The notes beneath the pieces are model-generated. The model did no database searches. It saw only the letters and a list, made by a program, of their open reading frames with translations, and was not told where the DNA came from. From assembly GCF_024505145.1 (NCBI RefSeq), contig NZ_JANIAA010000021.1:89426-153425 (forward strand): a DNA stretch of 64,000 nt. The letters are read 5' to 3'. Source of the DNA: Streptomyces rugosispiralis (GTDB lineage: Bacteria > Actinomycetota > Actinomycetes > Streptomycetales > Streptomycetaceae). Positions 23,514 through 31,779 of this stretch are shown in pieces; position 1 is the stretch's first letter, and each line of letters opens with the position of its first letter. A program made the position numbers and the translations under genes.

Positions 23514-24782
23514 GTGGATGAAGCAGAAGTGGCGAACGAGACGAAACCGGAAGGCGCGGAGCCGGAAAGCGTGGAGCTGGAAGGCGCGAAACGGGAAGGC
23601 GCGAAGCCGGAAGGCGCGGAAGCACGCTGCCCCCTCGGCGACTTCCCGTTCGCCACCGAGCACCCCCTCGAACCGCCGAAGGAGTGGGCGGCGCTACGGG
23701 CGGAGGGCTGCCCCATCCCGGAGCTGAGGCTGCGCTCCACCGGCGCCCCGGTGCGGGTGCTGACCCGGTACGAGGATGTGCACGCGATGCTGTCCGATCC
23801 CCGCTTCCCCCGTGACGTGAGCGAGGCGGGGCCGGACGGGACCGGCACGGGCGAACGGCACCAGCGCTGGCGGCGCCTGGTGGGCCAGGCGCTCACCGCC
23901 AAGCGGGTCACCGCGCTCCGCCCCCGGATCGTCACCATCGGCCACGCCCTGGTGGACGCGATGGAGGCCGGCCCGACCCCCGCCGACCTCTGGGCTGGTT
24001 TCGCGTATCCGTTCCCGGCGCGGGTGGTCGGCGCCCTGCTGGGCGTACCGGAGGCGGACTGGGACCGCTTCGCGTACTGGTCGGGCGCCCTGTTCGGCGG
24101 GGACCGCTACGGCGAACAGGAGACCCGCACCGCCCGCGAGGAGCTTCTGGTGTATCTGGGTGAGCATGTGGCCCGGACGCGGAGCGCACCGGGAGACGAC
24201 CTGCTCAGCAAGCTGATCGAGATCACCGACGCCGCCGACCCCCGCCCGCCCGAGGCGGTCCTGGTCCAGATCGCGCAGGGCCTGATGCACGCCGGGCACG
24301 AGACGACGTCCAGCGTCATCGGGAAGCTGGTCCCGGTCCTGCTGGACGACCGCTCCCGCTGGCAGCGCCTGCTGGACGACCGCTCCCTGATCCGCCCGGC
24401 CGTCGAGGAGTTGCTGCGCTTCGACGTCAACCGCGGTCCGGGCATGCCGCGTTATCTGACGGAGGACGCCCGACTGGGCGGCGAGGTGATCCCGAAGGGC
24501 AGCACCACCGTGTCGGTCGTGGCCTCCGCCAACCGCGACGAGCGGATGTTCCCCGACCCGGACCACCTGGACCTGACCCGCACCCCCAACCGTCACCTCG
24601 CCTTCGGTGCCGGCGCCCACTCCTGCATAGGCCAGGCCCTGGCCCGCACCGAACTGCACGTCGCCCTGGAAACCCTCCTGGACCGCCTCCCCGGCCTGGC
24701 CCTGGCCGTCCCGTCCGCCGAGCTGGCGCGCCGCGCCGGAGTGCTCACGGACAGCTTCGAGCAGGTCCCGGTGGTGTGGTGA
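23514..24782 (+). CDS. cytochrome P450
   Basis: 422 aa from a GTG at 23514 with GGAGG six bases upstream. The I-helix oxygen-binding motif is AGHETTS, the K-helix ExxR is EELLR, and the heme loop FGAGAHSCIGQALAR puts the ligand cysteine at about residue 371. It is a soluble bacterial class I enzyme needing a separate ferredoxin and reductase, neither of which is adjacent. Residues 11-35 are five tandem pentapeptides of the KPEGA type encoded by 15-base repeats (23544-23618). They lie before the P450 fold and are probably disordered. The substrate is not deducible. Confidence 0.94.
   Translation: MDEAEVANETKPEGAEPESVELEGAKREGAKPEGAEARCPLGDFPFATEHPLEPPKEWAALRAEGCPIPELRLRSTGAPVRVLTRYEDVHAMLSDPRFPRDVSEAGPDGTGTGERHQRWRRLVGQALTAKRVTALRPRIVTIGHALVDAMEAGPTPADLWAGFAYPFPARVVGALLGVPEADWDRFAYWSGALFGGDRYGEQETRTAREELLVYLGEHVARTRSAPGDDLLSKLIEITDAADPRPPEAVLVQIAQGLMHAGHETTSSVIGKLVPVLLDDRSRWQRLLDDRSLIRPAVEELLRFDVNRGPGMPRYLTEDARLGGEVIPKGSTTVSVVASANRDERMFPDPDHLDLTRTPNRHLAFGAGAHSCIGQALARTELHVALETLLDRLPGLALAVPSAELARRAGVLTDSFEQVPVVW
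23544..23618. repeat. 15-base tandem repeat in the P450 N-terminus
   Basis: Five in-frame copies of a unit close to AAGCCGGAAGGCGCG, each encoding a K/E-P/R/L-E-G/S-A/V pentapeptide. Differences between copies suggest an expansion that has begun to diverge. Confidence 0.85.
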
Positions 24783-24861
24783 CGACCGCCGACCGGCTCC
24801 GGGGCTCCGGGGCTGACGACCTTGTCGCGGGGGCTAGTGGCTGTCGGGCACCGACGTGTGG

Positions 24862-25173
24862 TCAGCCGCCGAAGGACCAGAGAAGGGCGGTGAAGCCGAC
24901 GAACCCAACGGCGCCGAGGGCGGTTCCGGCGACGGCGATCCACAGCCGCCCGACCCCGCGGCGGGCATGGTGAACACCCATGGCCCCGAGAACGACGGCA
25001 AGCGCCCCGGCGATGATCGTCCACGGCAGAGTGACGAGCACGAGCGCGGGCACCCACGCGCCCACGACGGAGAACACACCGAGAACAAGCGCGGTGGGCC
25101 CCAACGCGACGGCGGGCGAGTCACTTCCCCCGGCCCCGGACACGGTCGACTCGGACATGACCTGCACCCCCAT
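24862..25173 (-). CDS. DUF4190-like small membrane protein
   Basis: 103 aa with a possible alternative start at 25158 (MSEST). Two hydrophobic segments (ALGPTALVLGVFSVVGAWVPALVLVTLPWTIIAGALAVVLGAMGVHHARRG, then LWIAVAGTALGAVGFVGFTALLW) match the DUF4190 layout, including the G-V-H-H-A-R-R-G turn between helices. The function is unknown. It is convergent with the P450 gene and isolated from other genes. Confidence 0.78.
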   Translation of the reverse strand: MGVQVMSESTVSGAGGSDSPAVALGPTALVLGVFSVVGAWVPALVLVTLPWTIIAGALAVVLGAMGVHHARRGVGRLWIAVAGTALGAVGFVGFTALLWSFGG

Positions 25174-25391
25174 GGGATGGGTTCCTGTTCCGCACCGATC
25201 GTACCGATGGGGGCGCGGCCGACCGATGGGGGCCGGGCGTGATCGGGGTTTGCGCAGCGTGGCCCCTTGGCGGTGCGGACCTTCACTTCCGGTCGGGGAC
25301 CAGCCGGAACATTCCGGCGGCCGCCTCGCGGATGGCGTCGCGACGAGCGGCCACGCTGTCCATGGGCGGGCTCACAAGCCGGGTGTCAGGG

Positions 25392-25967
25392 CTACGGCTT
25401 CCGTACGGCGTCGGCGATGACGGTGGTGACCATCTTGCGGACGGCCCCGGCGTCCGGCGGCGCGGCTTCGCGGTCCGCGAAGAGCAGATGCCCGGCCCCG
25501 ATCACCGTGGGGGCGAGCGCGTCGATGTCGGCGTCGGCCGCGATGCGCCCCCGCTCCCGCTCGGCGGTGAGGTAGGAGGCGATCATGGCCGTGGCTTCCG
25601 TCAGGAGCGGCACGCCGGTCGGTGTGGTCTCGCGGAGCCGGGCGCGTAGTTCGTCCCGCGAGGTGACGAGGCTGACGATGGCCACGGCGACCGACTCGAA
25701 CAGGGTGGTCAGCGCGGCGGCGAGGCGGTCGGCCACGCTGCCGGTCCCGGCGGCGTCGCGCAGGGCGGCGGACTGGTGGTCGAGCCGGGCGACGCGATCC
25801 CGTACGAGCTCGGCGAGGAAGGCGTCGAAGTCGGCGAAGTGCCGGTGCAGAACGCCCTTCGCGCAGTTCGCCTCCGTGGTGACCGCCCGACTGGTCAGCG
25901 CGCTCGGCCCGTCCCGGAGCAGGACTCGCTCGGCGGCCTGGAACAACTGCTCGCGTACGTCACGCAT
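25392..25967 (-). CDS. TetR family regulator
   Basis: 191 aa from an ATG at 25967 with AGGGG upstream. The HTH region reads LFQAAERVLLRDGPSALTSRAVTTEANCAKGVLHRHFADFDAFLAELV, an atypical TetR helix 3 (CAKGVLHRHF) used by a recognised subgroup. A short ligand domain follows. It diverges from a methyltransferase gene across a 92-base spacer that holds two palindromes, and most likely controls both genes. Confidence 0.9.
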   Translation of the reverse strand: MRDVREQLFQAAERVLLRDGPSALTSRAVTTEANCAKGVLHRHFADFDAFLAELVRDRVARLDHQSAALRDAAGTGSVADRLAAALTTLFESVAVAIVSLVTSRDELRARLRETTPTGVPLLTEATAMIASYLTAERERGRIAADADIDALAPTVIGAGHLLFADREAAPPDAGAVRKMVTTVIADAVRKP

Positions 25968-26023
25968 GGCCACCCCTGTTGGCACCGTGCGTCCCTCCTC
26001 ACCTCGCTTGTGCGCCCGCCCGG

Positions 26024-26068
26024 TTGACGAGTGGGCAAGTGCCCACTCATAGTGGGCGCATGCCCACT
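26024..26068 (+). promoter_or_regulatory. methyltransferase promoter with two embedded dyads; probable leaderless start
   Basis: TTGACG (26024-26029), an 18-base spacer and CATAGT (26048-26053) precede the ATG at 26060 by six bases, so transcription should begin at or next to the start codon. GAGTGGGC/GCCCACTC (26029-26048) fills the spacer. AGTGGGC/GCCCACT (26051-26068) covers the -10 box and the start codon. The dyads share the GTGGGC...GCCCAC core with 22-base spacing. Confidence 0.75.
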
Positions 26069-26878
26069 CTACCGTTCTCCGGGAACGAACCCCATCAACA
26101 TCGGCAGCTGGCCGAGTCGTTCGGCGTGGACGCCGAACGCTATGACCAGGCCCGGCCCCGCTACCCCCAGGCCATGGTGGACCGGATCGCCACCGGCGGT
26201 CCCGATGCCCTGGACATCCTCGACGTCGGCTGTGGCACCGGTATCGCGGCCCGGCAGTTCCAGCAGACCGGCCGCACGGTGCTCGGCGTCGAGCCGGACG
26301 TGCGGATGGCCGATGTGGCGCGGCGGCTCGGGACGGAGGTCGAGGTCGCGACGTTCGAGGCCTGGGATCCGGCCGGCCGGGAATTCGACGCCGTGATCGC
26401 GGGCCAGGCGTGGCACTGGATCGATCCGGTCGCGGGGGCGGCCAAGGCCGCCCAGGTGCTGCGGCCCGGCGCCCGGCTGGCCGCGTTCTGGAACGTCTTC
26501 CGGTTGCCACCCGAGCTGGCGGACGCCGTCGCCGAGGTCTGCCGGCGGGTGATGCCCGACGCGCCGTTCGACTTCCGCGCGGTGACGCGGGGCGGCCTGG
26601 ACGGGTATCAGCCGATCCTCGCCAAGGCGGTGGACGGGATACGGGCGGCGGGCGCGCTCGGCGAACCGGAACAGTGGCGGTTCGAGTGGGAGTGGACCTA
26701 CACCCGGGACGCCTGGCTGGAGCAGATCCCCACCCAGGGCGCCTTCACCCGGCTTCCTCCGGCCGGGCTGGCGGAGGTGCTGGAGGGCGTTGGCGCGGCC
26801 ATCGACGCGATGGGCGGCCGCTTCACCATGCCGTACACGACGGTGGTGATCATCGCGACCCGAACTGCCCCCGCCTGA
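26060..26878 (+). CDS. class I SAM-dependent methyltransferase
   Basis: 272 aa. Motif I is ILDVGCGTGIAARQF, followed by VLGVEPDVRMADVARR, the acidic segment EFDAVIAGQAWHWIDP, and VLRPGARLAAFWNVF. The QAWHWID motif marks a widespread subfamily of Methyltransf_11 proteins with unassigned small-molecule substrates. The promoter arrangement suggests a leaderless mRNA repressed by the divergent TetR protein. The gene is followed by a converging membrane-protein gene. Confidence 0.9.
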   Translation: MPTLPFSGNEPHQHRQLAESFGVDAERYDQARPRYPQAMVDRIATGGPDALDILDVGCGTGIAARQFQQTGRTVLGVEPDVRMADVARRLGTEVEVATFEAWDPAGREFDAVIAGQAWHWIDPVAGAAKAAQVLRPGARLAAFWNVFRLPPELADAVAEVCRRVMPDAPFDFRAVTRGGLDGYQPILAKAVDGIRAAGALGEPEQWRFEWEWTYTRDAWLEQIPTQGAFTRLPPAGLAEVLEGVGAAIDAMGGRFTMPYTTVVIIATRTAPA

Positions 26879-26889
26879 CGGCCCAGCGC

Positions 26890-27582
26890 TTACGGGCGCG
26901 TGGATCTCATGGGCGAGCGGGGCCACATCGCCGATGTCCCGCTGCCACGCGGCGGGTAACTGCCCCCGGCGAACCGCGCGGCACCGACAGCCAACGTCCA
27001 CACCAGGAGCGGAAACGCCGCGACTCGCTCCATGCCTCCCATACCCAGTCCCAGGTAGTGGCGGGAAAGGAAGAGCCCGAAGGCCGTGATCGCGGTGATG
27101 CCCAGCAGGCCGGTCGCCCAACGCAGTGGACGTGCGACGTCGTTCGCCAGGCCGGCTGCCGCCCACAGCAGGCCGATGTTGCCCGTTCCCATGATGAGCA
27201 GGGCACCCAGGACGTGCTGGTTCTCGTGGACGTCCGCGGGCGCCAGCCCGGCGAGTACGAATCCCAGACCGGCACCGGCCAGGAGGAACCGGGCCACGGT
27301 GGCGGTCGCGGCCCGGCGCCACAGGGGACCGGTCAGGACGGCGCCGACGACGAGGAGCGTTCCCAGAACGATGAACGAGACGTTCATCAGGCCGTGTTCG
27401 GGAGAGCAGATATACCGTGGCTCGGGTTCCCGCTGCATGGCGCAGTGAGCGTTCCCCAAGTCGCTGATGTTGTTCCGCGCCCAGCTGTACGGTCTCGCCC
27501 AGGCTGACTCCACGATCGCGTGGACCACGAAGAACTGGACCACACCGGCGATCCATGCGGAATATCCGATCCGAGCCTTCAC
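26890..27582 (-). CDS. DUF998 family integral membrane protein
   Basis: 230 aa with about six predicted membrane helices. The first loop (ESAWARPYSWARNNISDLGNAHC) and the central GLAPADVHENQHVLGALLIMGTGNIGLL segment are typical of DUF998. No biochemical role is established. The last about 25 residues (PPRGSGTSAMWPRSPMRSTRP) do not look membrane-embedded and may be a degenerate tail. It stands alone; 27583-27749 is non-coding. Confidence 0.85.
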   Translation of the reverse strand: MKARIGYSAWIAGVVQFFVVHAIVESAWARPYSWARNNISDLGNAHCAMQREPEPRYICSPEHGLMNVSFIVLGTLLVVGAVLTGPLWRRAATATVARFLLAGAGLGFVLAGLAPADVHENQHVLGALLIMGTGNIGLLWAAAGLANDVARPLRWATGLLGITAITAFGLFLSRHYLGLGMGGMERVAAFPLLVWTLAVGAARFAGGSYPPRGSGTSAMWPRSPMRSTRP

Positions 27583-27749
27583 CTGTCCGCCTTCTGTCGC
27601 GCGACTTCCGTATGAGCCAGCGGATCACGCGGCGATGGCCTCGGACACTCCGATGAACCCCCGAAGCGGGGTGGGGCAGGCCCTACGCGGGGGCGCGTCT
27701 CATGGCTTCGCGGAAGGCGGTCGGCGCCTCGGACAACCCCACCCTTCGC

Positions 27750-28586
27750 TCACGGGCCTTCGCCGACCTGCTCGCCACCAGACCCCGGCTCGGACGTCTC
27801 GGCACGCACCGGCCCCAGCCGCGGTCGCTTGGCGGTGCGGCCGTCGCCGGAGGAGCGGCCGCGGAGGCGGCGGGTGAGCCAGGGGCCGAGGAAGGTGGCG
27901 GTCCAGCGGAGTTCGTCCGTGGCGGCACGCCATCCGGTGGGTGCGGGCGTCGCCGGTGGCGGCAGGGGGTGGCTCCAGGTGTCGTCGGAGCCGGGGAGGC
28001 CGAGGGTGTGGGCGAGGGCGGCGGCGATGCGCTGGTGGCCGATGGGGCTGGCGTGGAGGCGGTCGTGACTCCACAGGCGGGGGTCGGTGACGACGGGGTA
28101 GTGGCCGGTCTCGGCGACGGTGACGCCATGGCGCCGGGCGGCTTCGCGGATGCGCTCGTTCAGGGCCATGACGCGCGGGGTGAGGGGGCGCGCCAGGGGG
28201 CTGATGCGGGCGGCGTCGGGGAAGGTGAGCGTGGCGACGCGGGCGCCCCGCGCGGTGAGCGCGGCGAACATCGCCTCCAGGTGGTGGGCGGTGTGATCGG
28301 CGTCGAAGCGGGGGCGGAGGAGATCGTTGACACCGGCGACGACGGTCGCCAGGTCGGGGCGGAGGGCCAGGGCGGGCGCGAGCTGCTCCGCGTGGACCTG
28401 CGCGGCGAGACGGCCCCGTACGGCGAGATTGGCGTACGAGAGGCCGGGGTTCGCGTCGGCGAGGTGCTCGGCGAGGCGGTCGGCGAACCCGCGCAGACCT
28501 GTGACGTCGTCGCCGTCGCCCAGGCCCTCGGTCTGGCTGTCGCCCAGCGCGACATAGCGGCTGTACGGCGCGTCAGTGTCGGGCAC
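27750..28586 (-). CDS. SGNH/GDSL-type hydrolase
   Basis: 278 aa. Block I is YVALGDSQTEG with nucleophile Ser about 17. The block III Asn is in VVAGVNDLLR, and the block V Asp/His pair is in HDRLHASPIGHQRIA. It is therefore probably an active esterase/lipase of the SGNH superfamily. No signal peptide is visible, so it is likely cytoplasmic. Its ATG lies inside the 3' end of the padR gene (14-base overlap), so it is cotranscribed with that regulator. The C-terminal about 50 residues are Arg/Gly/Pro-rich and appear disordered. Confidence 0.9.
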   Translation of the reverse strand: MPDTDAPYSRYVALGDSQTEGLGDGDDVTGLRGFADRLAEHLADANPGLSYANLAVRGRLAAQVHAEQLAPALALRPDLATVVAGVNDLLRPRFDADHTAHHLEAMFAALTARGARVATLTFPDAARISPLARPLTPRVMALNERIREAARRHGVTVAETGHYPVVTDPRLWSHDRLHASPIGHQRIAAALAHTLGLPGSDDTWSHPLPPPATPAPTGWRAATDELRWTATFLGPWLTRRLRGRSSGDGRTAKRPRLGPVRAETSEPGSGGEQVGEGP

Positions 28587-29142
28587 GGCTGTGCTGCCTC
28601 TCTCGCAGGATCGTGATCGTGCGCTCGCACCAGTCGCGGTTGCCCTGTTCGAGCGCCAGGCCGCGCAGACACGTCAGGTACGGGCCGATGCGGTGGCCGT
28701 GGCGCAGGAACTCCTCCTCTGTGAGGTCACCGCGCAGCTTGCGCAGCAGTTTGCCGAAGAGCTGGATCTTGGCCTCGGCGAAGGTGGCACGCTCGGCGAG
28801 CTGGGCGATCAGGGTCTCGGTGTCGACGTGGTCGGCGGCCTGGACCTTGACGAGCAGGTCGTCCCGGATGAAGGTCGGCTTGGCGAACGCCGCCGTGAAC
28901 TCCTCCAGCTCCGCCAGCCCGGTCTCGGTCACATGGAACAACCGCTTGGTGGGGCGGGTCTCCTGGACCACCGACCGGCCCGCGATGAGCCCGTCCTTCT
29001 CCAGGCGGGCCAGCTCGGCGTAGAGCTGCTGTGGCTGGGCGTGCCAGAAGTTCGCCACGCCGATGTCGAACGCCTTGGTCAGCTGGTATCCGCTGAGCTC
29101 CCCCTCGAGCAGTGCCGCCAGCACGGCGTGGCGCAGGGCCAT
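28573..29142 (-). CDS. PadR family transcriptional regulator
   Basis: 189 aa from the ATG at 29142, with AAGGAGG seven bases upstream. The winged helix (LRHAVLAALLEGELSGYQLTKAFDIGVANFWHAQPQQLYAELARLEKDGLIAGRSVVQETRPTKRLFHVTETGLAELEEF) is followed by a coiled-coil dimerisation domain of the Vir_act_alpha_C type. It is cotranscribed with the SGNH hydrolase gene and divergent from a SnoaL-like gene, with dyads in between. By family habit it is a repressor released by a small, often phenolic or drug-like, ligand. Confidence 0.92.
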   Translation of the reverse strand: MALRHAVLAALLEGELSGYQLTKAFDIGVANFWHAQPQQLYAELARLEKDGLIAGRSVVQETRPTKRLFHVTETGLAELEEFTAAFAKPTFIRDDLLVKVQAADHVDTETLIAQLAERATFAEAKIQLFGKLLRKLRGDLTEEEFLRHGHRIGPYLTCLRGLALEQGNRDWCERTITILRERQHSRARH

Positions 29143-29223
29143 CGGATCGCCTCCTTCACGTCTCCGTGCCTCCGTATGCGTCTGCATGCTGCCTCCGCAT
29201 GCCTCTGTCGCTGGACACGCGAC

Positions 29224-29264
29224 CATGATAGTCATGAAAATGACTACTCACATCCATGACTATG
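29224..29264. promoter_or_regulatory. PadR operator candidates
   Basis: TAGTCAT-GAAA-ATGACTA (29229-29246) is a perfect dyad, and a further half-site CATGACTATG follows at 29255-29264. PadR proteins commonly bind ATGT/ATGA-type dyads with short spacers. The sites fall 80-120 bases upstream of padR and 20-60 bases upstream of the SnoaL-like gene, so both promoters could be covered. Confidence 0.7.
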
Positions 29265-29282
29265 AAAGCAGGCGGGTGTGCG

Positions 29283-29720
29283 ATGACCACTGCCGACCGT
29301 TTCCGTACCGCCATCGACAACCGGGACCTCGCGGCCCTGGACGACCTCTTCACCGAGGACATCCGCTTCTACAGCCCCGTCAAGTTCACCCCCTTCGAGG
29401 GCAAGCCGATGGTGCTGGGCCTCTTCGGGGTCCTGCTGCGCACCTTCCAGGACTTCCGCTACATCGGCGACTACACCGGCACCGCGCAGACCAGCACCGA
29501 CGGCGTCGCCGCACAGTCGGCGGCGCTGCTCTTCCGCACCCGGATCGGCGACAAGGAGATCCACGGCATCGATCTGCTGCACTTCGCCGACGACGGCCGC
29601 ATCAAGGAGTTCACCGTCATGGTCCGCCCCCAGTCCGCCGTCCACGCCCTCGGCGAGGCGGTCCTCGCGGGCCTGGTCGAGGACGGCCTCGCACCGGCAC
29701 CGGCGCCGTCCGGCCAGTAG
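29283..29720 (+). CDS. SnoaL-like (NTF2 fold) protein
   Basis: 145 aa from the ATG at 29283 (MTTADRFRTAIDNRD). An in-frame ATG nine codons upstream overlaps the operator region and is less likely. The sequence DLAALDDLFTEDIRFYSPVKFTPFEGKPMVLGLF and the C-terminal EIHGIDLLHFADDGRIKEFTVMVRP are typical of the NTF2/SnoaL fold, used both by small enzymes and ligand-binding proteins. It is probably repressed by the divergent PadR protein. The reaction is unknown. Confidence 0.9.
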   Translation: MTTADRFRTAIDNRDLAALDDLFTEDIRFYSPVKFTPFEGKPMVLGLFGVLLRTFQDFRYIGDYTGTAQTSTDGVAAQSAALLFRTRIGDKEIHGIDLLHFADDGRIKEFTVMVRPQSAVHALGEAVLAGLVEDGLAPAPAPSGQ

Positions 29721-29773
29721 CGAGGACGGCTCGCACCTCGCCGCGTCGCCGCACTGGGCGGAAGCGGCGGTTC

Positions 29774-30547
29774 TCAGTCCTTCAAGACGCCGGCGGAGCG
29801 GGCGGAGTCGAGCCACAGCGGGAATTCATGGAGTAGCTGATCGTAGAGGGCGGTGTCGGAAAGGGTCTTCGGCGTCGGCCCCGTGGCGAAGAAGCCGGCG
29901 TTGTCGACGACGCGGCGGCTCGGCACCGGCAGGTCGTCGAGTCGGCGCAGGAAGCGGAATTCGTCGTCGCCGAACCCGATGAACTGCCAGAAGATGGGCA
30001 GGCTCGCGGCCGTGCACAGTATGTGTTCCGCCGCCGCCTTGGACGTGGGGGAGCCGTCGGTCTGGAAGACGACGAACGCCGGGTCGTCGGCCCCGGATGC
30101 CTGGTAGTGGTCGATGACGGCCTGCATGGCGACGTGGTAGTTGGTGCGGCCCATGTGGCCCATCGAGTCGTGCAGGGGGTTGATCCGGTCCTGGTAGGCG
30201 TCGAGGCCGATCTCGGCGGTTCCGTCGATGTCCGTGGAGAAGAAGACGACCGGTACGACCCCGTCGTCATCGAGGTTCGCCGCGAGGGCGAGTGTCTGCT
30301 CGGCCAAGTGCTGTACGGAGCCGTTCCGGTAGTACTTGCGCATGCTTCCGGAGCGGTCCAGCACCAGGTACACCGCGGCCCGTTGCCCAGCGGCTTCGTG
30401 CTTGGCCAAGGAGACCGCGGCGGTCTTGTAGAGGCTGACCAGCCCCGGAGCCTGGGCGGCGACCTTCTCCAGGCTGATCGCGGGAGCTGACGCCGTGGGG
30501 CGCTTGCGGTAGTCGATTTTCGGACGCTTGCTGTAATCGATTGCCAT
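29774..30547 (-). CDS. von Willebrand factor A domain protein, TerF-like
   Basis: 257 aa. A Lys/Arg-rich N-terminal tail (IDYSKRPKIDYRKRP, a short internal repeat) precedes a VWA domain with the metal-ion-dependent adhesion motif DRSGSM (Asp about 64), a threonine in RTNYH and an aspartate in FQTDGSP. This matches the VWA domain of TerF/TerY proteins from tellurium-resistance clusters (QFIGFGDDEFRFLRRLDDL). No TerD-like gene is nearby, so this is an isolated member. It is cytoplasmic, probably metal-binding and involved in protein-protein contacts. Confidence 0.9.
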   Translation of the reverse strand: MAIDYSKRPKIDYRKRPTASAPAISLEKVAAQAPGLVSLYKTAAVSLAKHEAAGQRAAVYLVLDRSGSMRKYYRNGSVQHLAEQTLALAANLDDDGVVPVVFFSTDIDGTAEIGLDAYQDRINPLHDSMGHMGRTNYHVAMQAVIDHYQASGADDPAFVVFQTDGSPTSKAAAEHILCTAASLPIFWQFIGFGDDEFRFLRRLDDLPVPSRRVVDNAGFFATGPTPKTLSDTALYDQLLHEFPLWLDSARSAGVLKD

Positions 30548-30672
30548 AGCCGGTGATTGTCCCTCAACTGATGAAATACGTCTCGCCCTTGGCGAATGCC
30601 CTTGACGAATGACCTTGGCGAATGCCTTTCAGGGGCGTACCTCGACGGTGATGGACGTACGCGCGGCGCCGT

Positions 30673-31779
30673 TCATTCGGGACGGCGGGAGTCCGTCTCC
30701 CGTGTGACGAGGGATCGGCGCCCCGCCGCGAGGGTGTCGAGGGTGCGGGGCGACCCGTGCAGGCGGTCGGCCAGGGCGTCCGTCATCGTGACGAGGCAGC
30801 GGGGCTCCACCGAGCGGGCGGAGAAGTACGCCGTGGCGAAGGCGAGCTGCCCGGTGAACACGCGGTCGTCGTCCACGAACACGGCCGCCGCCAGGGAATC
30901 CAGCAACCGGCCCAGAAAGTCGGTGCCCTCCTCGTGCTCTCTGACCGAGGTGTCCGAGCTGCCCGAGGTGCCTGGGCTGTCCGTGCTGCTTGGGCTGTCC
31001 GAGCGGGCCCGCAGGCCGGGGAACACATCACGCAGTACGTATGCCAAGTGCGCCAGCAGTTCGGGCCGTCGTCTGACGAGTACCGCGTACTCCTCCACCG
31101 CGGCGGCCTGGACCGAGGACCGCCCGCACCGCACCGGCGGCCAGCGGCGAAGCAGCGCTTCCGCCGCGTCGCGGGCGTCCGCCGCGTACAGGTCCGCGCC
31201 CAGCGCGTACGCCCAAGTGCCCTCGGGGCCGAACCCCGGGCCGCCCGCCATCACCGGGACACCGGCGCATCTGCAGGTCTCGATCTGCCGGTGTGCGTGC
31301 GGGAGGTTGAACGTCAGCGTGCACGAGAGGGCGACGACGTCGGGGCCGGTCTGATGGACGCACGAGAGGAGTTCGCCCGGGGAGACCGAGCCGCCGAGCG
31401 AGCGCACCTGGAAGCCGCGCAGGCGCAGCACCTCGGCGAGGATGTGGGAGGGCAGCACATGCCATTCGCCGTCGCCGCACGCCACCAGCACCTGGCCCGG
31501 TGAACCGCCGCTCACGGGGGCCGCGGCCGCGGCCGCGTCCACCGTCAGCCTGCTGACATGGGTGGCCGCGTGTTCCCGCGCCACCGTCCACTCGCCGGAC
31601 GCCCACCTCTCACCGACCCTCACCTGGGCGGGTGCCACCAGTCCGAGCAGTACGTCCTCCGCGCTCACGCCGCTCGCCACCAGACCGACCGCCAGCTCCA
31701 GCGCTCCGCCCTCGTCCGCGTCCGCCAGGCAGGCGTCGAAGTCCGCCCGGACGGCGTCGGTGATCCCGTTCGCATTCAT
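30673..31779 (-). CDS. cobalamin-binding protein with CarH/LitR-like light-sensor signature
   Basis: 368 aa. A helical cap domain (about 1-90) contains W59-x9-E69-H70 (WASGEWTVAREH), the motif that in CarH-type photoreceptors covers the upper face of adenosylcobalamin. A Rossmann B12-binding domain (about 95-210) has GEWHVLP with His 107 in the position of the lower axial ligand. There is no MerR DNA-binding domain. The C-terminal part (about 225-368) is a helical domain of unknown type interrupted by a Ser/Thr/Gly-rich linker. Its ATG overlaps the stop of the PP2C phosphatase gene (ATGA). The protein could pass a light or B12 signal to the phosphatase (inference). Confidence 0.9.
   Translation of the reverse strand: MNANGITDAVRADFDACLADADEGGALELAVGLVASGVSAEDVLLGLVAPAQVRVGERWASGEWTVAREHAATHVSRLTVDAAAAAAPVSGGSPGQVLVACGDGEWHVLPSHILAEVLRLRGFQVRSLGGSVSPGELLSCVHQTGPDVVALSCTLTFNLPHAHRQIETCRCAGVPVMAGGPGFGPEGTWAYALGADLYAADARDAAEALLRRWPPVRCGRSSVQAAAVEEYAVLVRRRPELLAHLAYVLRDVFPGLRARSDSPSSTDSPGTSGSSDTSVREHEEGTDFLGRLLDSLAAAVFVDDDRVFTGQLAFATAYFSARSVEPRCLVTMTDALADRLHGSPRTLDTLAAGRRSLVTRETDSRRPE

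Noticed and set aside
29774..30547. Part of a tellurium-resistance (ter) gene cluster
   Set aside because: The VWA protein resembles TerF, but no TerB, TerC or TerD-like genes are present in the window.
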